The notes under the pieces were generated by a model. It was not told the origin of the DNA, made no database searches, and saw only the letters and a list, made by a program, of their open reading frames with translations. A stretch of DNA of 64,000 bases from Microbulbifer harenosus. Its GTDB lineage: Bacteria > Pseudomonadota > Gammaproteobacteria > Pseudomonadales > Cellvibrionaceae. Shown piece after piece: positions 45,084 through 54,229 of the stretch. The stretch covers positions 186,001-250,000 of the forward strand of contig NZ_VANI01000001.1 of assembly GCF_005771435.1 (NCBI RefSeq). The letters are read 5' to 3'. Within the stretch, counting starts at the first letter, position 1. The number at the start of each line of letters is the position of its first letter. The position numbers and the translations under genes are program-made.

Positions 45084-46113
45084 AGATTTCCTCCCCGCCG
45101 CTCAGAACGATTTCGCCACTGTCGGCGAGGCGGCGCACGATCTGCAGAATGGCTTTGCGCTCGCGCTCCACCTGCGACATGCGCAGCGGCGCGCTGGCTT
45201 CGAACTCTTCGCGCAGCAGGGTGCCGGCGCGGCTCGACATATTGTTGAGGAATTTCTCCAGCAGTGCCGGGTCGCAACCCTTGAGGGCGGTAACCAGTTG
45301 TTTGTTCTCCACCTCTTTCAGCACCAGCTGAATCGCGCGGTTGTCGAGGTCCAGCAGGTTTTCGAACAGGAACATCTCGTCGATGATCTTTTGTGCCAGA
45401 TCTTCGCTGTGTTCGCGCACCCGCTCGATTACGCTTTCCTCGGAATTGGAATTCATCAGGTTGAGAATTTCCGCCGCGGTGCGGGCGCCGCCCATTTTTG
45501 CGCGCTTCAGGTTCTGGCCATCCAGCATGCTGGTGAGTACTTCCGTGAGTTCCTGCAGCGCCGCCGGTTGTACACCGCTGAAGGTGGCAATGCGCAGCAC
45601 CACGTCTTCGCGCAGCTTGTCTTCGAAGTACTCCAGTACCGAGGCCGCCTGGCGGCGCTCCAGATGCACAAGGATGGTGGCGATAATTTGCGGGTGCTCG
45701 TCGCGGATCATCTCCGCCACGGTATTTGCGTCCATGATGTTGAGTGCATCGATGCCGGAGTCGGCATTGGTCACATCGAAAATATCTTCCAGCAGGCTGC
45801 TTGCGCGTTCGCTGCCCAGTGCTTTGGTCAGTACCGCGCGGATGCGATCGCTGGAATACAGATTGAGCGCACCGAACTCCTCCGACTCCTCGTGGAAATC
45901 GTGCAGCACCTGACGCATTTCCTCATGGGACACGCTGCGCAGTGATGCCATCTCCTGGCTGATTTCCTGAACCTCGCGCGCAGTGAGATGTTTGAATACC
46001 TCGGCGGCCGCGTCTTCGTCCAGTGCCAGCAGCAGGATCGCGCAGCGGCGCTTGCTGCTCATGGCTTTTTGCTTGCGCACGGCATTTTGAAAGTGCTGAT
46101 TGGTATTAGTCAT
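45076..46113 (-). CDS. fliG: flagellar motor switch protein FliG
   Basis: The 345-aa switch protein has RCAILLLALDEDAAAEVFKH, EHPQIIATILVHLERRQAAS and the torque-generating charged helix in the C-terminal domain (EDLAQKIIDEMFLFENLLDL, LLEKFLNNMSSRAGTLLREE). It binds the MS ring and contacts MotA. It overlaps fliF by 8 bases. Confidence 0.96.
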   Translation of the reverse strand: MTNTNQHFQNAVRKQKAMSSKRRCAILLLALDEDAAAEVFKHLTAREVQEISQEMASLRSVSHEEMRQVLHDFHEESEEFGALNLYSSDRIRAVLTKALGSERASSLLEDIFDVTNADSGIDALNIMDANTVAEMIRDEHPQIIATILVHLERRQAASVLEYFEDKLREDVVLRIATFSGVQPAALQELTEVLTSMLDGQNLKRAKMGGARTAAEILNLMNSNSEESVIERVREHSEDLAQKIIDEMFLFENLLDLDNRAIQLVLKEVENKQLVTALKGCDPALLEKFLNNMSSRAGTLLREEFEASAPLRMSQVERERKAILQIVRRLADSGEIVLSGGEEIYV

Positions 46114-47845
46114 CCTGGTTCATCCAGCTGCGAACAATCATGGCCACCATGGCGGGGTCATCCTTCGCCATGCCCTGCAAATCCATCAGGTTCTGTTCGT
46201 ACACCGAGGAGCGGCGCCGTTTGCGTGGCCGCGGTTGCTCCTGTGGCGGTTCGTCCATGTCGGCGGAATATTCGCCCGTATCGTAGAGGTAGCCTTCGGC
46301 ATCGGCGGTGGCGGGCACGGCATTGGGGGCTGTGCCCGGCGCGCGCGGCAAGTTCGGCGTTGCGGTTGTGGTGGCGGGCGTCTGTGCGCGCAGCTGGTTG
46401 TGGCGCTCTACCATCGGGCGTACCAGCCAGCGGAATGCGAGCAGCAGCGCAAGTCCCACCAGCAGATAGCGGCCGAGTGACAGCATCAACTGGCGCCAGA
46501 ATGGATCTTCATGCCAGGCGATTGCCGGCGGTGCAGATTGCTCCTGTGAGGAAAACCGGCTGTTGACCACTTCCAGGCCGTCGCCGCGCTCTTCGGAATA
46601 GCCCATCGCCTGGCGCACCAGCTGCTCGATATGTTGCAACTCTTCCTCACCCAGAGGCTGCAGCGACACTGCGCCCTGTTCGTCGGTGACTTCCCGGTAA
46701 TTCACTACCACCGCCGCGCTCAGCCGCTGCACGCGCCCGCGCTGGCGCTGGATATGGGTGATATCGCGATCGATTTCGTAGTTGACCAGTTGCTCCTGGC
46801 GCAGATGGCTGCGCTGGCGGCTCACTTCTTCCTCGTTGTTTTGCGCGGTGGCATCAATGGGGGAGGGCGCGCTGCCCGGCGGGGTGTTGGTGAGCGCGCC
46901 GGGAATACCGCCGGGGTTGGTGGCATCGCCGTTGTAATCGGAATTGAACTGCCGGCTGCGCACGGTCGCGGGCGCGCCGTCCTGATTCGGGGCAAAGCGC
47001 TCGCTGGTTTCCTCGCGCTGGTCGAAATCTACCTGAGCCGTGACCTGGGCGCGTACATTGTGGCGGCCGAGCATTGGTTCGAGGATGCGTTCGATCCGCT
47101 GCTGGTAGCTGCTTTCAATACTGTGCACATAGTCGAGCTGGGTGCCGTCGAGACTATTTTCATCCGTACCCGGGCGGGAGAGCAGCCGCCCGGTCTGGTC
47201 TACCAGTGTCACATTCTCAGCACTCAGATCCGGCACACTGCTCGATACCAGATGCACAATGGCCGCCGCCTGGCCCTCGCCGAGTACGCGTCCGGGCGCG
47301 AGGGTGAGCACCACGGAGGCTTTCGCCGGTTCGCGCTCGCGGATAAACACCGAGGGTTTGGCCATGGACAGGTGCACCCGTGCGCGCGTCACCGGTCCCA
47401 GGGATTCGATGGAACTGGCCAGCTCGCCCTGCAGGCTGCGCTGGAAATTCACACGCTCGGCAAACTGGCTGATGCCAAAGGCCTGGCGGTCCATGATTTC
47501 AAACCCGGCGTTGCCGCCGCTCGGCAGGCCCTGCTCAGCCAGTTGCAGGCGCAGGCGGTATACCTGGTCTTCCGGTACCAGCAGGGTGCGGCCACCCTGG
47601 CTGAATTCGTAGGGAATGGCGCGGCTCTCCAGCTCGCTGATGATACGGCCACCGTCCTGTTCGCTGAGATTGCTGAACAGTACCCGGTATTGCGGTGCCT
47701 GCGACCACAGCAGTACCGCCGCGACGATGGCAATAGCGGCGGCACCGGCGACCAGCAGTGGAATCAGCGGATTGGCCAGCAGGCGCGAAGACAGCTGGCC
47801 CAGAGACTGCACCGACGATGCGGCGCTTTGCGCGGCGCTGCTCAT
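46106..47845 (-). CDS. fliF: flagellar MS-ring protein FliF
   Basis: The 579-aa protein has TM1 (LIPLLVAGAAAIAIVAAVLLW), the ring-building domains (YRVLFSNLSEQDGGRIISEL, QVYRLRLQLAEQGLPSGGNA, ARVHLSMAKPSVFIREREPA), TM2 (LGRYLLVGLALLLAFRWLV) and a short FliG-binding C-terminal tail (YEQNLMDLQGMAKDDPAMVA). It is the first gene of the minus operon, divergent from fliE over 264 bases. That gap holds small palindromes (ACCGTT-AGA-AACGGT). Confidence 0.96.
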   Translation of the reverse strand: MSSAAQSAASSVQSLGQLSSRLLANPLIPLLVAGAAAIAIVAAVLLWSQAPQYRVLFSNLSEQDGGRIISELESRAIPYEFSQGGRTLLVPEDQVYRLRLQLAEQGLPSGGNAGFEIMDRQAFGISQFAERVNFQRSLQGELASSIESLGPVTRARVHLSMAKPSVFIREREPAKASVVLTLAPGRVLGEGQAAAIVHLVSSSVPDLSAENVTLVDQTGRLLSRPGTDENSLDGTQLDYVHSIESSYQQRIERILEPMLGRHNVRAQVTAQVDFDQREETSERFAPNQDGAPATVRSRQFNSDYNGDATNPGGIPGALTNTPPGSAPSPIDATAQNNEEEVSRQRSHLRQEQLVNYEIDRDITHIQRQRGRVQRLSAAVVVNYREVTDEQGAVSLQPLGEEELQHIEQLVRQAMGYSEERGDGLEVVNSRFSSQEQSAPPAIAWHEDPFWRQLMLSLGRYLLVGLALLLAFRWLVRPMVERHNQLRAQTPATTTATPNLPRAPGTAPNAVPATADAEGYLYDTGEYSADMDEPPQEQPRPRKRRRSSVYEQNLMDLQGMAKDDPAMVAMIVRSWMNQDD

Positions 47846-48109
47846 CGCGGGTTCCTCTTATTTGCCGCGCCGGTTCTGGCGCGGTCGGGGTTGGTTCGCT
47901 CTCTGAAAGGCATTGCTGCTGGTTCACCCTGATTAGTAGACCGTTAGAAACGGTTGAATAAGCAGCGCTGATTATCAGCAGCGGGGAAAATGCTAAAGGA
48001 AGGAAAAGCCGGATTTTTTTGCCGCTAATTGACCGCTTGGGTGGTAGGGCTGCGCTGTTACCTTTGCACTGCGAAACTGCATTTACTGTAAAAAAGACGA
48101 GACGAAACC

Positions 48110-48439
48110 ATGACCACACCAGTCACCTCTCTGCCGATGCAGAAGCTCCTCGGTCAGATGCAGGAGATGTCCGATGCGGCCGCCGGCAAAAAAACGCCTG
48201 TGGATCTTCAGGTCAGTGGCAGCTTTGGCGCTGCGCTGCGGGAGAGCCTGCAGCGGATTAACAGCCTGCAGAATGCGAGTACCGCTACCGCTCAGGCGTT
48301 CCAGTCTGGCGATCCGGGTGTGGAATTACACGAGGTGATGATTGCCGGGCAGAAGGCGAGTATTGCTTTTGAAATGGGGGTGCAGGTGCGCAACCGCCTG
48401 CTGAATGCCTACAAAGACATCATGAATATGCAGGTTTAA
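48110..48439 (+). CDS. fliE: flagellar hook-basal body protein FliE
   Basis: The 109-aa protein has the FliE pattern FGAALRESLQRINSLQNAST, SGDPGVELHEVMIAGQKASI, AFEMGVQVRNRLLNAYKDIM, NMQV. It joins the MS ring to the rod. It is alone on the plus strand and divergent from fliF. A degenerate copy of the GGCTGTTGAA repeat follows the stop. Confidence 0.95.
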   Translation: MTTPVTSLPMQKLLGQMQEMSDAAAGKKTPVDLQVSGSFGAALRESLQRINSLQNASTATAQAFQSGDPGVELHEVMIAGQKASIAFEMGVQVRNRLLNAYKDIMNMQV

Positions 48440-48475
48440 CCGGCTGTTGAAGATCAGCTTGTTAAGCCGGGGCAA
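48440..48475. repeat. degenerate hairpin repeat after fliE
   Basis: GGCTGTTGAAGATCAGC and TTGTTAAGCCGG resemble the perfect hairpin at 24247-24280, including the flanking order of GC-rich and GATG motifs. The stem is imperfect. It appears to be a second member of a dispersed family. Confidence 0.5.
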
Positions 48476-48521
48476 GGATGATCGTTTTCAATAAGCGGTC
48501 CAGTCCGCCGCAATACGGGCT

Positions 48522-48547
48522 AAAAAAATGGGCCCCATAAGGGGCCC
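48522..48547 (-). terminator. fliC terminator
   Basis: On the minus strand a 7-bp stem GGGCCCC/GGGGCCC with a TTAT loop is followed by A and seven T. It lies 33 bases after the fliC stop. Confidence 0.9.
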
Positions 48548-48579
48548 GAAACAGAGTTGATTACTCTGGGAGGATGGAT

Positions 48580-49692
48580 TTAGCCGAGCAGGGACAGCAC
48601 GTTCTGCGGCAGCTGATTGGCCTGTGCCAGAACGGAAGTGCCGGCCTGTTGCAGAATCTGCGCACGGGTCATGTTGGACACTTCGGTCGCGTAGTCGGCA
48701 TCTTCGATACGTGAACGCGCCGCGGACAGGTTGGTCTCGGTGGTGCTCAGGTTGCTGATTGCGGACTCGAAGCGGTTCTGGATCGCACCCAGGTCGGAGC
48801 GCAGGGAGTCAACGCTGCTCAGCGCGCTGTCCAGGGTCGCCAGCGGGTTGGCGGTGGCGGTGAGGCCGGCTTCCGCGTCGGCATCGTAGGCATCTTTTGC
48901 TGCCTGCAGACCGGCGGCGTCGGTGAAGTCGTGGGTGACAGCACCGTTCGCAGCGACGTCACCGGCGGCAATCTTGTACATGTTGCCGTCTTCGTCCTTG
49001 ATCGCATACTCGGCGTATTTGCCGGTAGCGGAATCGTAGGCGCCATAGCCGTGCAGGGTTACGTTTCCAGCCGGGCCGTTGGCGATGCCGCTCAGGTCGA
49101 TCTGGTTGGTGGTGGTATTGCCAGCACCGTCATCGGTGGTGATTTCGGTCAGGGAGCTGGACAGGGAACCGACGTTGAAACCGCTCAGGCCCAGGGTCTG
49201 GGAATTGATTTCTTTCAGGTCGATGGTGATCTGCTCGCCGTCGTTGGCGCCAACCTGAATGGTGAAACCGCGGTCTTCAGACAGCACTTTCACGCCGTTG
49301 AAGTTGGTTTCGGAGGAGATGCGGTCGATCTCGGACAGGCGCTGGTTGATTTCCGCCTGGATGGAGTCGCGGTCGCTCTGGGAGTTGGTGTCGTTCTGCG
49401 CCTGCACGGTCAGTTCGCGGATGCGCTGCAGGTTGTCGTTTACCTGGTTCAGAGCGCCCTCGGCGGTTTGTGCCACGGAGATACCGTCGTTGGCATTGCG
49501 CTGAGCCTGAGACAGACCGGTGATCTGGGAGCTCATACGGTTGGCGATGGCCTGACCGGCGGCGTCGTCGGCGGCGCTGTTGATGCGCAGACCGGAAGAC
49601 AGGCGCTCCATGGAGGTCTGCAGGGCGCTCTGGGATTTGCTCAGGTTCTGCTGGCCGATCATGGCCGTGATATTGGTGTTGATCACTGACAT
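48580..49692 (-). CDS. fliC: flagellin FliC
   Basis: The 370-aa filament protein has conserved ends: MSVINTNITAMIGQQNLSKS, SQSALQTSMERLSSGLRINS, AADDAAGQAIANRMSSQI and C-terminal NLSAARSRIEDADYATEVSN, ILQQAGTSVLAQANQLPQ. The central variable domain is short (about residues 175-280). It is the only flagellin in this locus. A FliA promoter precedes and a strong terminator follows it. Confidence 0.97.
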   Translation of the reverse strand: MSVINTNITAMIGQQNLSKSQSALQTSMERLSSGLRINSAADDAAGQAIANRMSSQITGLSQAQRNANDGISVAQTAEGALNQVNDNLQRIRELTVQAQNDTNSQSDRDSIQAEINQRLSEIDRISSETNFNGVKVLSEDRGFTIQVGANDGEQITIDLKEINSQTLGLSGFNVGSLSSSLTEITTDDGAGNTTTNQIDLSGIANGPAGNVTLHGYGAYDSATGKYAEYAIKDEDGNMYKIAAGDVAANGAVTHDFTDAAGLQAAKDAYDADAEAGLTATANPLATLDSALSSVDSLRSDLGAIQNRFESAISNLSTTETNLSAARSRIEDADYATEVSNMTRAQILQQAGTSVLAQANQLPQNVLSLLG

Positions 49693-49755
49693 TGTTGTGT
49701 CCCTCTGTGTGTCACCGTTTGATTGTCAAAACAACGGCGCAGGCCGTTACTCCGT

Positions 49756-49782
49756 TTTTCGGCAGCAGCGAAATGAGCTTTA
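49756..49782 (-). promoter_or_regulatory. sigma-28 (FliA) promoter of fliC
   Basis: On the minus strand: TAAAGCTC, 11 bases, GCCGAAAA. It ends 64 bases before the fliC ATG. Confidence 0.8.
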
Positions 49783-49841
49783 GCACTTTTACCGGTAATT
49801 TTTGAATTTCCGCCTTGAGAAGAAAGCGCTGGAAAAAAACC

Positions 49842-49868
49842 TAAAGTTGCGCCTGCCGCAGCCGATGT
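49842..49868 (+). promoter_or_regulatory. sigma-28 (FliA) promoter of fliDST
   Basis: TAAAGTTG, 11 bases, GCCGATGT. The -35 has seven of eight consensus bases. It lies 86 bases before the fliD ATG and is divergent from the fliC promoter. Confidence 0.85.
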
Positions 49869-49954
49869 GGAAAGTGACCGTTAGTGCCTGACGGGTTTCA
49901 GGTGGAATCCGGTGATGCAATCCGGGTTGGAAATTTCTAAATGAGGGGAACTCG

Positions 49955-51307
49955 ATGGCCAGTATTTCATCCCTGGGAATAGGGTCGGGACTGGACCTGA
50001 GCGGGCTGCTGGACCAATTGGAATCCGCGGAGCGTCAGAAGTTGACGCCGATTGCGCGGCAGCAGCAAAGCTATCAAACCAAAATCTCCGCCTTTGGCCT
50101 GCTGGAGAGTGCACTGGATAAAGTGAAAGACGCCGCGGCCGCACTCAGCGACGCGGAAGACTTTGCCGATGTGGAAACCAGTCTCAGTGGCGAGGCGCTG
50201 ACTATCAGTGCCGGCGAAGGCGCCATCGTTGGTAACTATGAGATCGATGTTACCCAGCGCGCGCGCAGTTACAGTATCGCCACCCTGGGCGTAGCGGATA
50301 AAGAGGCGCAGCTCGGCGGTGGCAGCATCGAATTCACCCTCGGCAACGGTGAGACGTTGAGCGTCGCCATCGACGAGGCCGACAGCTCCCTCGAAGATGT
50401 GCGCAATGCCATCAACAGTGCCGACGCCGGTATTGTGGCGTCGATCGTAAATGACGGCAGTGGTACCCCTTACCGGCTGGTACTTTCCTCTGCGGAATCC
50501 GGCACCGAGGCGGCGATTGCGAATATCGACTTCACCGGTGATCTCGGTGCTTCGCTGGCGCTGGATGCGGCCACGGAAGTTGAGGCGAAGAACGCGCAAC
50601 TGACCGTAAACGGTATTGCGATTCAGTCTCAGAATAACCGCGTCGAGGGTGCCATAGAGGGTATTACCCTGGATCTTGAAAAGACAGGGACCGCCACACT
50701 CGAAGTAACCCGTGATACCGATGGTATTGAAAAGAAACTGACAAGTTTTGTGGATGCCTACAACGACCTGCAGGAGCGCCTCTCCGACCTGACCAAGTTT
50801 AATACCGAGTCCGGCGTCGGTGGTGTGCTGCAGGGCAATGCCACGGTGCGGAGCATCGAGTCACAGATGCGCAATTTGCTCGGCGGTTCGCTGGAGAGCG
50901 ATACCTTCTCATCCCTGGCGGACCTCGGTATCACCCTGGAGATCGACGGCACACTGACGCTGGATGAAGAAAAAGTCGACGACCTGGTGAGCAATCGCCT
51001 CGGCGAACTCTCGCGTTTTTTTGCCGGTACCAGTGACGACTCCGATGGCTTTGCTGATCGCATCGAAAGTGTGCTGGGTGCGATGACCGAAGAAGATGGA
51101 CTGCTGGAAACCGCGACCAGCGGACTGGAAGCCAGCATTGCATCCACCGAAGATCGCTATGCACGGGTCGAGGCCCAAATTGCCAGCACCATAGAGCGCT
51201 ACCGCACCCAGTTCAGCCAGCTTGATAGCCTGATTGCGCAGATGAATTCCACCAGTACTTATCTGACCCAGCAATTTGAAGCATTGGCCGCGCAAACCCA
51301 AAAATAA
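49955..51307 (+). CDS. fliD: filament cap protein FliD (HAP2)
   Basis: The 450-aa protein has N-terminal SISSLGIGSGLDLSGLLDQL and LTPIARQQQSYQTKISAFGL, and a C-terminal helical region (RYRTQFSQLDSLIAQMNSTS, TYLTQQFEALAAQTQ). It caps the growing filament and helps flagellin fold. It starts the fliD-fliS-fliT-like operon from a FliA promoter. Confidence 0.95.
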   Translation: MASISSLGIGSGLDLSGLLDQLESAERQKLTPIARQQQSYQTKISAFGLLESALDKVKDAAAALSDAEDFADVETSLSGEALTISAGEGAIVGNYEIDVTQRARSYSIATLGVADKEAQLGGGSIEFTLGNGETLSVAIDEADSSLEDVRNAINSADAGIVASIVNDGSGTPYRLVLSSAESGTEAAIANIDFTGDLGASLALDAATEVEAKNAQLTVNGIAIQSQNNRVEGAIEGITLDLEKTGTATLEVTRDTDGIEKKLTSFVDAYNDLQERLSDLTKFNTESGVGGVLQGNATVRSIESQMRNLLGGSLESDTFSSLADLGITLEIDGTLTLDEEKVDDLVSNRLGELSRFFAGTSDDSDGFADRIESVLGAMTEEDGLLETATSGLEASIASTEDRYARVEAQIASTIERYRTQFSQLDSLIAQMNSTSTYLTQQFEALAAQTQK

Positions 51308-51329
51308 CAACGGATGAAAGAGGTCAGAG

Positions 51330-51746
51330 GTGTACTCGAAACGATCCCCAGGTCGTGCACAAGGTGCTGCCAGTTACGCCAAGGTCGGGCTGGAAAGTGA
51401 CGTGCTGTCGGCCAGCCCGCATCGTCTTATCTTGCTGTTGTTCCAAGGCGCGGACACGGCGATCGGTGCCGCCCTGGTCTATATGCAGGACGGCAATGCC
51501 GCAGAAAAAGGTCGCGCTATTTCCAGGGCACTGGACATTGTAAACAACGGTCTGGCCGCAGCACTTGACCTGGAACAGGGCGGCCAACTGGCCGTGCAGA
51601 TGGCCAGCCTGTACGACTATATTGCCCGCCAGTTACTCAACGCCAATCTGAAAAACGACAGCACGCCATTGCTGGAAGCGCGGAAACTGCTGGAAGATCT
51701 GGCATCCGCCTGGCGAGAAGTTGATCCGGGACGGCAACATTCATGA
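51330..51746 (+). CDS. fliS: flagellin chaperone FliS
   Basis: The 138-aa helical protein has the FliS signature SASPHRLILLLFQGADTAIG, KGRAISRALDIVNNGLAAAL, YIARQLLNANLKNDSTPLLE. It binds the flagellin C-terminus before export. GTG start with an AAAGAGG leader. It overlaps the following gene by 4 bases. Confidence 0.94.
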   Translation: MYSKRSPGRAQGAASYAKVGLESDVLSASPHRLILLLFQGADTAIGAALVYMQDGNAAEKGRAISRALDIVNNGLAAALDLEQGGQLAVQMASLYDYIARQLLNANLKNDSTPLLEARKLLEDLASAWREVDPGRQHS

Positions 51747-52129
51747 AGAACCATCACATCGTCGACGACAGCCCGCTGACCACGCCATCGCGCCTGTTGG
51801 CTGCCTACGCCAACCTGCTGGCCCGCTCCACCCGTATGTTGACCTGGGTGAAAGAGCACGACTGGTTCAATCTGGTGGAAGAGCAAACCTGCTATGCCAT
51901 CGAAGTTGAATCCATTGCTGCAGCCGAAGTGAACATAACACTGAGTGATGACGAGCGCCGCCGTAAATTGTTGCTGCTGGAGCAGATCGTCGAGCAGGAT
52001 CTGGAAATACGCCGGCGATTGCGCGAACGCCAGGGAGAACTGCGGCAGTTGATAGGTACTCACCAGAGAAAACGCAATCTGTCCCGTTCCTATGGCGTCG
52101 TAATACCGCTGGAGACGGATTACCGTTGA
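51743..52129 (+). CDS. fliT: FliT-like flagellar chaperone
   Basis: The 128-aa helical protein matches FliT in length, in place after fliS and in content (LLAAYANLLARSTRMLTWVK, RRKLLLLEQIVEQDLEIRRR). In Enterobacteria FliT binds FliD and inhibits FlhDC. The sequence is divergent and no unique motif fixes the name, so it rests on position and helical pattern. Confidence 0.65.
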   Translation: MKNHHIVDDSPLTTPSRLLAAYANLLARSTRMLTWVKEHDWFNLVEEQTCYAIEVESIAAAEVNITLSDDERRRKLLLLEQIVEQDLEIRRRLRERQGELRQLIGTHQRKRNLSRSYGVVIPLETDYR

Positions 52130-53079
52130 GCGGCATTACCTTCCTGCTGGACACCCTTTTGCATCAGGTGCTGGGCAAGCGGGTGGACACCGCGGCGCCG
52201 GAGCGGCAGCCAGCACCGGTAAAACCGCTGACACCGGCGGACGCCGTGCAGCAACTGCGCAGCGATTCGCGTCTCGACCCGCGTCGCGACGCCACCTTGT
52301 TCGGTGGGAATGAGAATGTTTCCGGAAAAAACGCTTTCGTTGCAGATAGCGCCACCGGCCTGCAGAATGTTTCCCGGCCCAAAATGCAGCACGCTGGTGT
52401 ACAGCTGAGCACCGTTGCGCGCACCCTGTCGGAACTACTGCGTGATACGCAGGAGACCGCGCCGGTTATCCGCCCCGCGCGACCACTGGCCGATAGCGAC
52501 CAGCCGCGAGCGACGGAACTGGCAACCACATTGAAATTCAGCGTGGAGAACAGCGGCTTGTTTTACGAGTCGCATTTGTTGCGGTGGTATCGCGGTGAGC
52601 GGGAACGTTTGTTGCTGGATAGCGAACCGCAAATGCAAACCGGCGCGGGTGGGCCGTCTGCTTCCGGTACACCGGTGAAAGAAGAATCGTTACAGGTTTT
52701 ATTGCGGCAGCAACTGGAGTTGCTAGCGACACCACAGTTACGTTGGGAAGGGGAAGTCTGGCCCGGACATTACCTTGAACTGTGCATCCGTATGCGAGAA
52801 GAGGACGGACAGAATACCGGCTTTGCGCACAGAAATTCCGGGAGCGAGATGGGCGACGCGTCGGAAGTTTTCTGGGAGGTGGACCTGAAGCTTGTTCTGC
52901 CTGTTGTTGGTGAAATATCTCTGCATCTAATGATGTCGGACGAGAGTCTTAAAATTGTTGCACAACCGGAAACCCCTGTGGTGGCAAATCTCGTGGCAAA
53001 TAAAATACCCGATCTGCATCGTCAGTTGGACGCGCTCGGTTTCATCCGGTTGCAGCTGGACATTGGCTCGGTGCAATGA
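52126..53079 (+). CDS. second FliK-like protein (C-terminal Flg_hook type)
   Basis: The 317-aa protein has a loose, Pro/Arg-rich N-terminal half. The C-terminal domain (WPGHYLELCIRMREE, VFWEVDLKLVLPVVGEISLH, QLDALGFIRLQLDIGSVQ) resembles FliK's conserved end (L-P-x-L-G-E-I-x-x-x-L, L-x-x-x-G-x-x). It overlaps both the fliT-like gene and the FlhB-like gene, so the three are translated together. The true fliK is at 41295-42485. A similar pair follows fliST in some other FlhDC-type loci. Function unknown. Confidence 0.7.
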   Translation: MSGITFLLDTLLHQVLGKRVDTAAPERQPAPVKPLTPADAVQQLRSDSRLDPRRDATLFGGNENVSGKNAFVADSATGLQNVSRPKMQHAGVQLSTVARTLSELLRDTQETAPVIRPARPLADSDQPRATELATTLKFSVENSGLFYESHLLRWYRGERERLLLDSEPQMQTGAGGPSASGTPVKEESLQVLLRQQLELLATPQLRWEGEVWPGHYLELCIRMREEDGQNTGFAHRNSGSEMGDASEVFWEVDLKLVLPVVGEISLHLMMSDESLKIVAQPETPVVANLVANKIPDLHRQLDALGFIRLQLDIGSVQ

Positions 53080-53435
53080 CAAAGCACAGCGGAAACCAGG
53101 GCCACAATCAACCGCGCCGCCGCGCCGTGGCGATCGGGCAGAACGGCCGTGATGATGTTGCAAAGATTCTGGCTGCAGGTTACGGAGAAGTGGCAGAACG
53201 CATCATTGAATCTGCGCGGGAACACGAAATTTTTGTGCGCGATGCGCCGGCGCTGGTCTCTCTGTTAATGCAACTGAATCTCGATCAAAAAATACCGCCG
53301 AAACTCTACGCAGTTATTGCAGAAATTTTGATCTGGTCGCGGAATTTCGAGACAGAAAAGTTAAAAAAGAACCAATTGAATAACAAAAACTGTCTCATTT
53401 ATGGACAAGAGTCATGCAATGAACAATCTGATTAA
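53076..53435 (+). CDS. stand-alone FlhB C-terminal-like protein
   Basis: The 119-aa protein aligns with the cleaved cytoplasmic part of FlhB: AVAIGQNGRDDVAKILAAGY, GEVAERIIESAREHEIFVRD, APALVSLLMQLNLDQKIPPK, LYAVIAEILIWSRNF (compare FlhB LVAKG...ARALYRHVDLEREIPAGLYSAVAEVL). It lacks the membrane part and the NPTH site. It is like FhlB-type proteins that substitute for or modulate FlhB's C-terminal switch. It overlaps the FliK-like gene by 4 bases, suggesting a partner pair. The C-terminus is AT-rich with an Asn/Lys-rich tail. Confidence 0.75.
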   Translation: MTKHSGNQGHNQPRRRAVAIGQNGRDDVAKILAAGYGEVAERIIESAREHEIFVRDAPALVSLLMQLNLDQKIPPKLYAVIAEILIWSRNFETEKLKKNQLNNKNCLIYGQESCNEQSD

Positions 53436-53915
53436 ATTGGACAAAAAAATAGATTTATCTGCGGGTAATTGTGTTACCTTTGCCTTGAAGGTGAACGGGT
53501 TCTCCGGGGTTTTGTGACCAAGTTCACAGTTTGCGGTTATCTTGTTTGATGCTGAATGCGGTACTGCAAACTGGTGTTGTTTTAAGCAGAGTCGTGAATT
53601 TCAGGGGTTTTGAAGCGCGGCCTGTAGACACCCTTCTTATTAAAAGTGTCTTGTGCGAAGTGGGGTCCTTCTGAAGGGAGCTGTTTAGAATTCTCGCTTG
53701 AGTTCTGCAGGTTCCATTCAAAAGTACTTCCAGGGACGGAGTGATTGGGGGCGGTTTTAACACCAGTTCTGTTGGTGCGAAGATCGGATTTTCCTGCATT
53801 AAAGAAAGGACTCGGCTTGAAGGGGTCCCTTTGCTTCCGGGCATTCGCTGAACGCAACCAACCTATTGAAGGTGCGATCAGCAGATAAAAAGAAGTAAAG
53901 GAGGATGGCGGTTCA
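53436..53915 (+). promoter_or_regulatory. flhDC upstream control region and leader
   Basis: This 480-base gap has no gene. It holds the CRP-type site at 53513-53528, AT-rich stretches around 53436-53470, possible leader hairpins (AGACAC/GTGTCT near 53626-53651; CCTTC/GAAGG near 53669) and a strong AAAGGAGG Shine-Dalgarno at 53897-53904. A long structured leader is also known for E. coli flhDC. I cannot place the transcription start. Confidence 0.6.
53513..53528 (+). promoter_or_regulatory. consensus CRP/Vfr-type site upstream of flhDC
   Basis: TGTGA-CCAAGT-TCACA is a perfect match to TGTGA-N6-TCACA. It lies about 390 bases before the flhD ATG. Direct activation of flhDC by cAMP-CRP is known in enterobacteria; here it is inferred from the site. 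Confidence 0.75.
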
Positions 53916-54218
53916 ATGTTCGATAATGCAATCAACGAAATCCAGGATATCAATCTCAGTTATCTTTTGTTGGCGCAGCGGCTTTTGAAAGAAGACTACG
54001 CGACGGCATTGTTCAGGTTCAAGCTGGATGAGTCCGTAGCCTCTGTGCTCGCATCCCTCACCGCGCGGCAACTGACCAGGTTGGCCCGCTCCAACCAGCT
54101 GGTGTTCAAGATGAACTTTGAGGACGCCGCGCAGTTGGAGCAACTCACCAGTACCAAGCGGGCCGAAGGGCTGGAACACATTCACGCTGCTCTTCTCATG
54201 TCATCCAGCGTCAACTGA
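53916..54218 (+). CDS. flhD: flagellar master regulator subunit FlhD
   Basis: The 100-aa protein has the FlhD pattern: [60 protein letters not shown]. With FlhC it forms the FlhD4C2 activator that switches on class II flagellar operons with sigma-70. It has the best Shine-Dalgarno of the region and a long regulated leader. flhC begins 11 bases after its stop. FlhDC control is typical of Enterobacterales and Burkholderiales. Confidence 0.94.
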   Translation: MFDNAINEIQDINLSYLLLAQRLLKEDYATALFRFKLDESVASVLASLTARQLTRLARSNQLVFKMNFEDAAQLEQLTSTKRAEGLEHIHAALLMSSSVN

Positions 54219-54229
54219 GTGAGCTGGAA

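Noticed and set aside
47994-48015. TAAAGGAA...GCCGGATT upstream of fliE
   Set aside because: The spacer is about 6 rather than 11 bases, so it cannot serve sigma-28; fliE and fliF are expected to be FlhDC-dependent.
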